Shown one piece after another: positions 1 to 5,691 of a stretch of DNA of 6,307 bases. Position 1 is the stretch's first letter; each line of letters starts with the position of its first letter. Origin of the DNA: Candidatus Sericytochromatia bacterium (GTDB taxonomy: Bacteria > Cyanobacteriota > Sericytochromatia > JACMPN01). The position numbers and the translations under genes were made by a program. The stretch is from NCBI GenBank assembly GCA_014377495.1, contig JACMPN010000529.1:1-6307 (forward strand). The letters run 5' to 3'. The notes under the pieces were generated by a model. That model was given only the letters and a program-made list of their open reading frames with translations. It searched no databases and was not told the origin of the DNA.

Positions 1-194
1 CCCGCGCGCGCCCCTGCCGCCCCATCCGGGCCAACGTTCGTTTTCCTCTGTTTGTGCGGTCAGGGCAGAAGTTCGTTTGGTCCTGTGGAGATGGCGTAGG
101 CTCCGATACACTGTGCCCAGTCGGGGAAGCGGACGCTTTCTTGGCGATGGCCGGCAGACGCCGCCATGGACGGTGACCCTGCAGGAGGACCGCA
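1..194 (+). other. Upstream leader of pgk, no gene recognised
   Basis: No convincing coding region ends or begins in this stretch. It must carry the control region of the pgk-tpiA unit unless transcription enters from further upstream. I see no good sigma-70 promoter: TACACT at 107-112 could serve as a -10 element, but the hexamer 17 bases upstream (TGTGGA, 84-89) is poor. The octamer GTTCGTTT occurs twice, at 36-43 and 71-78, in the same direction and 35 bases apart, and might be an operator pair or chance. The stretch ends with a strong Shine-Dalgarno, AGGAGG at 183-188, six bases before the pgk ATG. Confidence 0.3.
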
Positions 195-1436
195 ATGAAC
201 AAGGCAACGATTGCCGACCTGTCCCCCACGGATCTACACGACCGGCGGGTGCTGGTCCGGGTGGATTTCAACGTGCCCATGGCCGAGGGGCGGGTGACGG
301 ACGATTCCCGGATCCGGGCGGCCTTGCCCACCATCCGCCGCCTGCACGATGCCGGGGCGATCACGGTGCTGGTCTCCCACCTGGGCCGGCCCAAGGGTGT
401 CGACGACGCTCTGCGCCTGGCGCCCATCGCCACCCACCTGGCCGGGCTGCTGGGGTATCCGGTCCGGGCCCTGAACGAGTCGGTCGGTCCGAAGGTCGAG
501 ACCGCCGTCGACGAAGCCAAACCCGGTGACGTGCTGTTGCTGGAAAACATCCGCTTCCACCCGGAAGAGGAGAAAAACGACCCGGAATTCGCCCTGCAAC
601 TGGCTGGTCTGGCGGATCTGTTCGTCAACGACGCTTTCGGCACCGCCCACCGGGCCCATGCCTCAACGGCGGGTGTCGCCCAGTACCTCCCCGCTTACGC
701 CGGTCTCCTCATGGCCGCCGAAGTGGACGCCCTGGGTCGGGCCCTGTCGGCGCCGGAACGGCCGGTCGTGGCGATCATCGGCGGGGCCAAGATCAGCAGC
801 AAGATTACCGTTTTGGAGCACCTGCTGCCCAAGGTCGATGCCCTGATCGTCGGTGGGGCCATGGCCCTGACCCTGCAGGCGGCGACGGGGGCCCAAGTGG
901 GCCGCAGTCTCGTCGAGCCGAACTATTACGACGCCGCCAAACGGCTGGCCGGCCAGGCCCAGCTCGCCGGTAAGGCGCTGCTCGTGCCGGGTGATTACTT
1001 TTGTGCCGGCGACATCAAAGCCCCGGCGCCGACCTGCCTGGCGGTCCTTTCCGGCAACCCGCCGGAAGCGCCGGACGGTGTGCCCGTGGTTGCCGGTGTG
1101 CCTGCGGACCAGATGGCCCTCGATATTGGTCCTGCCGCCCTGGCCCAGATCCGGCAGCTGCTGTCGACGGCCCGCACCATCGTCTGGAACGGCCCGATGG
1201 GGGTCTTCGAAAACCCGGCCTTTGCCGAAGGGACACGGGCCGTGGCCCAGATGTGTGCTGAGGCGGCGGACCGCGGGGCGGTGACTATCGTCGGTGGTGG
1301 CGATTCCGTGGCGGCGGTGGAGCAGATGGGCCTGGCCGATCGCTTCACCCTCGTCTCAACCGGTGGCGGGGCCACGTTGGAATTTTTGGAAGGTAAGACG
1401 TTGCCCGGTGTCGCCGTGCTGCGTGAGAGGAGCTAA
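195..1436 (+). CDS. pgk: Phosphoglycerate kinase
   Basis: This cytoplasmic enzyme transfers a phosphate between 1,3-bisphosphoglycerate and ADP, giving 3-phosphoglycerate and ATP, in glycolysis; it runs in reverse in gluconeogenesis and the Calvin cycle. The 413-residue product has the two-domain plan of the family. The N-terminal domain shows RVDFNVP (22-28), DSRIRAALPTI (37-47), SHLGRPKG (61-68), LLENIRFHPEEEKND (115-129) and FVNDAFGTAHRAHAS (143-157), which hold the basic patch for the triose substrate. The C-terminal domain shows IIGGAKISSKI (194-204), GGAM (220-223), WNGPMGVFE (331-339) and the nucleotide-binding GGGDS (367-371) and STGGGA (388-393). The ATG at 195 has AGGAGG six bases upstream, and the first motif falls at the expected distance. 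The protein is slightly longer than the usual 387-400 residues because of about 14 extra residues between P265 and the conserved DIGP (310-313). tpiA follows after two bases, so the two are probably one operon. Confidence 0.98.
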   Translation: MNKATIADLSPTDLHDRRVLVRVDFNVPMAEGRVTDDSRIRAALPTIRRLHDAGAITVLVSHLGRPKGVDDALRLAPIATHLAGLLGYPVRALNESVGPKVETAVDEAKPGDVLLLENIRFHPEEEKNDPEFALQLAGLADLFVNDAFGTAHRAHASTAGVAQYLPAYAGLLMAAEVDALGRALSAPERPVVAIIGGAKISSKITVLEHLLPKVDALIVGGAMALTLQAATGAQVGRSLVEPNYYDAAKRLAGQAQLAGKALLVPGDYFCAGDIKAPAPTCLAVLSGNPPEAPDGVPVVAGVPADQMALDIGPAALAQIRQLLSTARTIVWNGPMGVFENPAFAEGTRAVAQMCAEAADRGAVTIVGGGDSVAAVEQMGLADRFTLVSTGGGATLEFLEGKTLPGVAVLRERS

Positions 1437-1438
1437 AC

Positions 1439-2209
1439 ATGCGGCGTCCCGTACTGGCCGGTAACTGGAAAATGCACAAGACCGCCTCGGATGCGGCTGC
1501 CTTTGCGGCGAGCCTGCCGGAGGACGTCCGGTCCGAGCGGCAGGTCGATGCGATCATCGCCCCGCCCGCCACGGCCTTGGACCATCTGTCCCGCTGCTTC
1601 GAAGGCAACGCCATCCGCCTGGCCGCCCAGAATATGCACTGGGAAGCCAAAGGCGCCTTCACGGGCGAGATCTCGGCGGACATGCTCAAGGATTTAGGCG
1701 TGCGCTACGTGATCATCGGTCACTCGGAACGTCGCGAGATGTTCGGCGAGACCGACGCGTCCGTCAACCTGAAGACCAAAGCCGCCATCGCCGCCGGCCT
1801 GATCCCCATCGTCTGCGTCGGCGAGACCCTGGCCCAGCGTGAGGCCGGTCAGGCCGACGCCATCGTCGTCCGCCAGACGAACCTGGCCCTGCAGGGTGTC
1901 AAACCGAAAGAGCCCGCCGGGCTGATCATCGCGTACGAACCGGTCTGGGCGATCGGCACGGGCAAGGTTTGCGCCGCTGACGAGGCGGACCGGATCATGG
2001 GCGTCATCCGTGACGAGGTGGCCCGCAGCCAGGGCCCTGCCGGCGCCGACGGGACCCGCATCCTCTATGGCGGGTCGGTCAAGCCGGACAACATGGCGGA
2101 CCTGATGCGCTATCCCAACATCGACGGTGGCCTGGTGGGCGGGGCGAGCCTGGATCCGGACAGCTTCGCCGCCCTGGTTCGCCTGAGCCGGCCGACGCCT
2201 GCAAAATAG
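1439..2209 (+). CDS. tpiA: Triosephosphate isomerase
   Basis: This enzyme interconverts dihydroxyacetone phosphate and glyceraldehyde 3-phosphate in the cytoplasm, normally as a dimer or tetramer of TIM barrels. The 256-residue product has usual family length. Catalytic residues are all present: Asn9 and Lys11 in AGNWKMHK (7-14), the electrophile His95 in IIGHSERRE (92-100), and the base Glu167 in AYEPVWAIGTGK (165-176), which also contains the flexible loop 6. The phosphate-gripping segments LYGGSVKPDN (209-218) and VGGASLDPDSF (233-243) are intact. The ATG lies two bases after the pgk stop codon, and its Shine-Dalgarno, AGGAG at 1428-1432, is inside the last pgk codons, which points to co-transcription and possibly translational coupling. 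In many proteobacteria secG follows tpiA; that gene is not present here. The gene carries a TTA leucine codon at residue 86, uncommon in such a GC-rich gene but of no clear significance. Confidence 0.98.
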   Translation: MRRPVLAGNWKMHKTASDAAAFAASLPEDVRSERQVDAIIAPPATALDHLSRCFEGNAIRLAAQNMHWEAKGAFTGEISADMLKDLGVRYVIIGHSERREMFGETDASVNLKTKAAIAAGLIPIVCVGETLAQREAGQADAIVVRQTNLALQGVKPKEPAGLIIAYEPVWAIGTGKVCAADEADRIMGVIRDEVARSQGPAGADGTRILYGGSVKPDNMADLMRYPNIDGGLVGGASLDPDSFAALVRLSRPTPAK

Positions 2210-2217
2210 GGACCGGA

Positions 2218-2237
2218 ATGGCGCGAAACGGCGCCAT
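2218..2237 (+). terminator. Hairpin after tpiA, possible weak terminator
   Basis: ATGGCGC (2218-2224) and GCGCCAT (2231-2237) form a perfect 7-bp stem with a 6-base loop, beginning nine bases after the tpiA stop. It is followed by GACATTATTT, which is A/T-rich but not a proper run of T. The position suits the end of the pgk-tpiA transcript. It could equally be a 3'-end stabilising hairpin that lets some transcription continue into the next small gene. Confidence 0.4.
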
Positions 2238-2262
2238 GACATTATTTCAGCCGTGAGAAAAG

Positions 2263-2292
2263 TTAACGGGCCGGCGCTTTGCGCTGTGATAT
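2263..2292 (+). promoter_or_regulatory. Weak sigma-70-like promoter candidate for the small membrane-protein gene
   Basis: TTAACG (2263-2268) and TGATAT (2287-2292) are separated by 18 bases and could be the -35 and -10 elements of a promoter for the small gene at 2365. The -10 matches consensus at only three of six positions. A small inverted repeat, GCGC-TTT-GCGC (2274-2284), lies in the spacer. The location between a hairpin and a structured leader is the main support, so this is a guess. Confidence 0.2.
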
Positions 2293-2315
2293 GGTTTCCG
2301 GCAGTACGACACAGG

Positions 2316-2359
2316 TGATCGGGGATGACCCTCTGCGGGTCTTCGATCAAGGAGGATCG
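2316..2359 (+). promoter_or_regulatory. Leader with two mutually exclusive hairpins around a Shine-Dalgarno
   Basis: TGATCG (2316-2321) can pair with CGATCA (2344-2349), and inside it GACCC (2327-2331) pairs with GGGTC (2337-2341) around a TCTGC loop. This gives an 11-bp interrupted hairpin that ends at the first base of the Shine-Dalgarno AAGGAGG (2349-2355). The same CGATC (2344-2348) can instead pair with GATCG (2355-2359), which would put AAGGAG in a 6-base loop and overlap its last G. The first fold leaves the ribosome site mostly open; the second hides it. This is visible base pairing; a regulatory role is inference. Because GATC is its own reverse complement, such alternatives arise easily by chance. 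Confidence 0.4.
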
Positions 2360-2364
2360 TAGTT

Positions 2365-2490
2365 ATGGTCAAGCTTCGCGGCGCCATCGTTGGCTCCGGT
2401 GCTGTCTGGAATCTGCCGCTGTTGCTGACATCCATCGGGTTGGCCATCGGTCTGTTCTTCGTGTCACATCCCGGCCTGCTGAGCCACTGA
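2365..2490 (+). CDS. Small single-pass membrane protein, 41 residues, function unknown
   Basis: I do not recognise this protein. The ATG at 2365 has a textbook Shine-Dalgarno, AAGGAGG at 2349-2355, nine bases upstream, and the frame closes with TGA after 41 codons. The N-terminus carries Lys3 and Arg5 and a Gly-rich stretch (GAIVGSGAV, 6-14). Residues about 17-33 (LPLLLTSIGLAIGLFFV) form one hydrophobic helix. The tail SHPGLLSH (34-41) is short and contains two histidines. By the positive-inside rule the N-terminus would be cytoplasmic and the tail outside. It is too short for SecG, which has two membrane helices, and does not resemble CydX or FixQ. It lies 155 bases after tpiA on the same strand, behind its own structured leader. 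Strong ribosome site plus a clean membrane helix make it a likely real gene; its role cannot be read from the sequence. Confidence 0.6.
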   Translation: MVKLRGAIVGSGAVWNLPLLLTSIGLAIGLFFVSHPGLLSH

Positions 2491-2507
2491 GCCAGCGCCC
2501 TGCTCCC

Positions 2508-2538
2508 GATCCGACCGCTCACGACGGGCCGGTCGATC
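2508..2538. repeat. Inverted repeat after the small membrane-protein gene
   Basis: CGACCG (2512-2517) pairs with CGGTCG (2530-2535), and beyond a one-base bulge GAT (2508-2510) pairs with ATC (2536-2538). The loop has 12 bases and no T run follows on either strand, so it is a poor intrinsic terminator. It falls between the end of the 41-residue gene and the end of the possible minus-strand ORF, where a shared 3' hairpin would be expected. Confidence 0.25.
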
Positions 2539-2785
2539 AGGGCCCGGGCGGCCCGACGTTTCGCAGCCCACCCGCAACTGTGCCGGCCACGCCTTCCACG
2601 ACCCACGCTGATCCGGCGGCAAGGCCGGACTCCGGGGAATGATCGGGGCTGGCGACGACCGCCCAACGGACGAGGACGGCCGTGGGGCCGTGTGTTTCCG
2701 CCAGCCAGGCAGTCAGATGGGCCCCCAGCCGGGCTATGGCACCGGGCGTGGCGGGTACGGTGAGACGGAACGGGTCAAGCGACAT
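2537..2785 (-). CDS. Possible small hypothetical protein, 82 residues
   Basis: I do not recognise this ORF. It starts at the only ATG available after the upstream in-frame stop (2837-2839) and ends with TGA. About 76% of its codons end in G or C, which is consistent with coding but weak evidence in DNA this GC-rich. The protein reads as a short strand (FRLTVPA, 6-12), an amphipathic helix (GAIARLGAHLTAWLAETHG, 15-33), a strand (TAVLVRWAVVAS, 35-46), a loop rich in Pro, Ser and Gly, and another strand (SAWVVEGVAGTVA, about 59-71). The first 33 residues faintly recall the N-terminus of RsbW-type ATPase domains, but the Asn box and the glycine-rich ATP loops of that family are absent, so at most it would be a fragment. 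There is no Shine-Dalgarno before the ATG. Its placement, convergent with the 41-residue gene and divergent from the peptidase gene, would make sense of the otherwise unexplained gap. Confidence 0.35.
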   Translation of the reverse strand: MSLDPFRLTVPATPGAIARLGAHLTAWLAETHGPTAVLVRWAVVASPDHSPESGLAAGSAWVVEGVAGTVAGGLRNVGPPGP

Positions 2786-2985
2786 CCCGGCATTGTCGCG
2801 CGGATTGGTTTGGTGGGCGCCTTCATTGGCACAGCATCACCGGTCGGCCAGACTCCGGGACAGTGGTGGTAAAGTGGTCCAGATGTGAGCCGAATCCTGC
2901 TGGAGGATCCTGGACCCCGGACAGGTTCGACTTGCAGGTGGGCGGCGAGCCCGCCTCGGTCGCAACCCCGGCAAGGAGGTCTCCT
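2786..2985. other. Spacer upstream of the M16 peptidase gene
   Basis: Together with 2491-2785 this makes a 495-base stretch with no confidently recognised gene. The peptidase reading frame stays open back to a GTG at 2863, but those codons do not look like protein and the real start is at 2986. TTGGCA (2826-2831) is close to a -35 consensus; 17 bases later CAGACT (2849-2854) would be a poor -10. I saw no riboswitch, tRNA or strong operator. If the 82-codon minus-strand ORF is real, this region must hold promoters for both directions. Confidence 0.3.
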
Positions 2986-2986
2986 T
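2973..2986 (+). promoter_or_regulatory. Self-complementary ribosome binding site of the M16 gene
   Basis: AAGGAGGT (2973-2980) is a near-perfect Shine-Dalgarno, with six bases between its GGAGG core and the TTG at 2986. It fixes the start of the peptidase. The site is immediately followed by its own complement: AAGGA (2973-2977) can pair with TCCTT (2982-2986) around a 4-base GGTC loop, covering the first base of the start codon. The stem is only 5 bp, so any effect on translation would be mild or temperature-dependent. Confidence 0.6.
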
Positions 2987-5610
2987 TGGTCCAACGCATT
3001 GTGGCTCCGACAGGTGCGCAGGAGCACGTCCTGGCCAATGGCCTGCGGGTCCTGACCAAAGAGGTGCGGACCACGCCGGTCGTCAGCATGATGACCTGGT
3101 ACCGGGTCGGTTCGGGCTACGAACGCTCCGGCGAGACGGGCGTCAGCCATTTCCTCGAGCACATGATGTTCAAGGGCACCGACCGTTACGGCAAGGGCGA
3201 GATCGACCTGATCACCCAGCGCAATGGCGGCAGCAACAACGCCTTCACCGCTTACGACTACACCTCCTATCACTTTGCCTTTGCCAGCGACCGCTGGTTG
3301 GACGGCCTGGCCATCGAAGCCAGCCGGATGCGCCGGTGCGCCTTTGACCCTGTCGAATTCGAGGCCGAGAAACAGGTTGTCCTCGAGGAGTGGCGGATGA
3401 GCCAGGACTCCCCCTGGCATCCGCTCATCGACCAGCTCAGCGCCACGGGCCTGACCGTGCACCCCTATCGGCACCCGATCCTCGGCTGGTATCAGGACGT
3501 TCAGGACCTGACCCGTGAGCAGATGGTGGCCTATTACGACCGCTTTTACGGGCCGAACAACGCCACCCTCGTCCTCGTCGGCGATTTTGACACGGCCGAG
3601 GCCCTGCGTCAGGTCGAGACCCATTTCGGGGACGTCCCGGCGATCAGCCCCACCCCGCCCGCCCCCGTGCGGGAGATCCCGCCGGACGGGGAGCGCCGTT
3701 TCGTCATGCGGCGGCCGACGGCCGTCCCCCGGCTGGCGATCGGCTATCGCCAGCCCCCGTTCGGCCATCCGGACGTACCCGCCGTCGAGGTGCTGACGAC
3801 GTTGCTCAGCCATGGCCGCACGTCCCGGTTCTATCAGTCCCTGGTCGAGGATCAGCAGATTGTCGCCGACATCGGCATGGAGTTCTTCCTGACGGCGGAC
3901 CCCTTCCTGCTGACCGTGTTTGCCGAACTGAAGCCGGGTGGCTCGGTCACCAAAGTCGAAAAGGCGATCCTCGCCGAGATCCGCAAGCTGCAGCGGGAGC
4001 CCGTCAGTGCAGCTGAGCTGAGCAAAGCCAAAAACCTGCTGGCGGCGGGGGAGGCCTTTGACGACGAGACCAGCATGGCGCAGGCACACCGCTACGGTGA
4101 AGCCGCTGCCCTCGGCGATTGGCGGGAGGCCGACGCCCTGCCCGTCAAGATCCAGGCCGTGACGGCAGAAGACGTGCGCCGGGTGGCGAAGCGGTATCTG
4201 GATGCGGCCACCCGCACCGTCGGCGTCCAAAAGGCCGGCAAGCGGCCCCCGTTCCTGGACGAGGACGAAAGTGAGCCGATCGAAGCGCCGCCGCCCCGGC
4301 CCCTGAACCCGCCCAAGCTCATTTTGGCCGCCCCCCGGCTCGTGTTGCCCCAGGTGCACCGCTGGGTGCTGCCGAACGGGATGGTCCTGCTCGTCCAGGC
4401 GAACCCGGCCTCGCCGACCGTGTCCACCAAGGTCCATCTGCCCGCCGGTTCGCGGTGTGAGGCGCCGGCCAAGGCCGGGTTGGCCTCCCTGTTGGCCCAT
4501 GTCATCGTCAAGGGCGCCGGCATGCGGGACGGTGAGGCTTTCGCCCAGGCGATCGAGGCCGTCGGTGGTGGCCTGGATTGTGGGGCCGGCGTGTCCGGCA
4601 CCAGCCTGCAGACCCGTTTTCTCAAGGCACATGCCCCGCTCGGCCTGTCATTGCTGGCTGACGTCATGCTCCAACCGCATCTGACGGAGCACGAGATCGC
4701 CAAGGAGCGGGCCCTGCAGCTCGATGATCTGGCCGCTTCCGAGGACGATCCCAAGTCCGTGGCCCGACGGGCCTTTCATGCCCTGATCTACGGCGACCAT
4801 CCCTCCTCACGACCGACCGACGGCTCCCTTGAGACGGTCAAAGGGCTCGAACAGGCGGATCTGCAGGCGTTTCATCAACGCTGCTTCCGGCCGGACAGGG
4901 CCGTGATGGTCGTCGTCGGCGACGTCGACCCGACGGCGATCCATGAGCAGGTCCTCGACCTGTTCGGGAATTGGACGGCAACGGGTCCCTTCGACGTGCA
5001 CGTACCCGTGCCGCCGAATGCCGCGGCGTCCCAGCGCATCGTCGTCCAGGACCGGGCCCAGGCCCACATCTATCTGGGCCAGATGGGCGTGCGGCGGACG
5101 AACCCCGACTATGCGACGCTCGACGTGCTGGAAGCCATCCTGGGCGGCGGGTCGGGCCTCAGCTCCCGCATCCCCAGCCGGATCCGGGACGAAAAAGGCC
5201 TCGCCTACACGGCTTACTGCGACCTCGTCGGTTCGGCAGGGATGGAGCCGGGCAGTTTCCACGCCTATCTGGCCACCGACCCGACGAACACGGCGGCCGC
5301 CGTGGCCGCCCTGTACGAGGAATTCGACCGCATTGCCGCCGAACCGGTCACGTTGCCGGAATTGCAGGATGCCCAGGCTTACCTGACGGGCAGTTTTGTC
5401 TTCCAGCTCGAATCGGACGCCCAAAAGGCGGATTACCTGCTGCGATCGGAGCTCTTCGGCCTGGGCTTCGACTACGCCGAGACCTATGCCCAGTCGGTGC
5501 TGGCCGTGACCCGGGAGGATCTGTTGCAGGTCACCCAACAGCATTTGCAGACGGATGCCATGTCCCTGGCTATCGTCGGGCCGGTGGCTCCGAAATTGAC
5601 TTTCCGTTGA
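2986..5610 (+). CDS. Fused tandem M16 family zinc metallopeptidase, 874 residues
   Basis: This belongs to the pitrilysin/insulinase clan (M16), zinc peptidases that enclose and cut short peptides, and is related to the mitochondrial processing peptidase. From the TTG at 2986, the first half has the inverted zinc motif HFLEH (55-59: ligands His55 and His59, catalytic Glu58) and the third ligand Glu135 in VVLEEW, 76 residues after His59 as expected. After a Pro- and acid-rich linker (about 418-450) comes a second M16 half, starting near HRWVLPNGMVLLV. Its zinc motif is degenerate, SLLAH at 501-505, so it cannot bind zinc normally. It keeps the conserved GGGSGLSSRI (720-729) and GLAYTAY (738-744) of the substrate-binding part. 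The gene thus encodes both partners of an M16B heterodimer in one chain. There is no signal peptide or membrane helix at the N-terminus, suggesting a cytoplasmic enzyme, whereas many proteobacterial relatives are exported. The start was chosen for its Shine-Dalgarno; an upstream in-frame GTG at 2863 is unlikely. The substrate is unknown. Confidence 0.93.
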   Translation: MVQRIVAPTGAQEHVLANGLRVLTKEVRTTPVVSMMTWYRVGSGYERSGETGVSHFLEHMMFKGTDRYGKGEIDLITQRNGGSNNAFTAYDYTSYHFAFASDRWLDGLAIEASRMRRCAFDPVEFEAEKQVVLEEWRMSQDSPWHPLIDQLSATGLTVHPYRHPILGWYQDVQDLTREQMVAYYDRFYGPNNATLVLVGDFDTAEALRQVETHFGDVPAISPTPPAPVREIPPDGERRFVMRRPTAVPRLAIGYRQPPFGHPDVPAVEVLTTLLSHGRTSRFYQSLVEDQQIVADIGMEFFLTADPFLLTVFAELKPGGSVTKVEKAILAEIRKLQREPVSAAELSKAKNLLAAGEAFDDETSMAQAHRYGEAAALGDWREADALPVKIQAVTAEDVRRVAKRYLDAATRTVGVQKAGKRPPFLDEDESEPIEAPPPRPLNPPKLILAAPRLVLPQVHRWVLPNGMVLLVQANPASPTVSTKVHLPAGSRCEAPAKAGLASLLAHVIVKGAGMRDGEAFAQAIEAVGGGLDCGAGVSGTSLQTRFLKAHAPLGLSLLADVMLQPHLTEHEIAKERALQLDDLAASEDDPKSVARRAFHALIYGDHPSSRPTDGSLETVKGLEQADLQAFHQRCFRPDRAVMVVVGDVDPTAIHEQVLDLFGNWTATGPFDVHVPVPPNAAASQRIVVQDRAQAHIYLGQMGVRRTNPDYATLDVLEAILGGGSGLSSRIPSRIRDEKGLAYTAYCDLVGSAGMEPGSFHAYLATDPTNTAAAVAALYEEFDRIAAEPVTLPELQDAQAYLTGSFVFQLESDAQKADYLLRSELFGLGFDYAETYAQSVLAVTREDLLQVTQQHLQTDAMSLAIVGPVAPKLTFR

Positions 5611-5658
5611 TGTAAGAGGCACTGACTGAGCCCTATTCGGCGCGCACTGACCCCCTCC

Positions 5659-5683
5659 AAAAGGTTTCCCGCAAGGGGGAACC
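5659..5683 (-). terminator. Hairpin between convergent genes, likely terminator of the TPR gene
   Basis: On the minus strand the stem is GGTTCCC (5683-5677) with GGG, one bulged A, then AACC (5670-5663), directly followed by TTTT (5662-5659). It starts eight bases after the TPR stop codon, the right place for an intrinsic terminator, though the T run is short. On the plus strand the same bases give an 8-bp stem with one G-U pair and a GCAAG loop, but no T run follows, so it would end the peptidase transcript less well. Confidence 0.45.
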
Positions 5684-5691
5684 GACTGGCT

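Noticed and set aside
77..529. 150-codon plus-strand frame overlapping the start of pgk
   Set aside because: It is an out-of-frame shadow of pgk with an Arg/Gly/Pro-rich product and no ribosome site.
2365..2490. The small gene after tpiA as secG
   Set aside because: SecG has two membrane helices and normally at least 70 residues; this product has one helix and 41 residues with no SecG motif.
2571..2582. CCCGCAACTGTG, identical to a core segment of cobalamin riboswitches
   Set aside because: The upstream GGGAA..GGTG..AATCC core and the downstream GAGTC..GACC segment do not match, there is no B12-related gene nearby, and a lone 12-base match is not a riboswitch.
2325..2642. 105-codon plus-strand frame overlapping the 41-residue gene
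   Set aside because: It starts inside the leader hairpin without a good ribosome site, and its product is Arg/Pro-rich without domains; the 41-codon frame has the Shine-Dalgarno and a coherent membrane helix.
2863..2878. Repeated GTGGT resembling MraZ-type TGGG repeats
   Set aside because: The units are TGGT rather than TGGG, the spacing is 3 and 8 bases rather than a regular 10, and no mraZ or cell-division gene is present.
2863..2985. Upstream GTG start adding 41 residues to the peptidase
   Set aside because: No Shine-Dalgarno precedes 2863, the extra residues are not like a signal peptide or an M16 N-terminus, and an excellent ribosome site sits just before the in-frame TTG at 2986.
2734..4632. 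Open reading frame of 632 codons on the minus strand opposite the peptidase gene
   Set aside because: It is a mirror of a GC-rich gene: the plus-strand frame has intact M16 motifs, while the antisense product is a low-complexity Arg/Gly/Pro/His-rich sequence with no recognisable domain.
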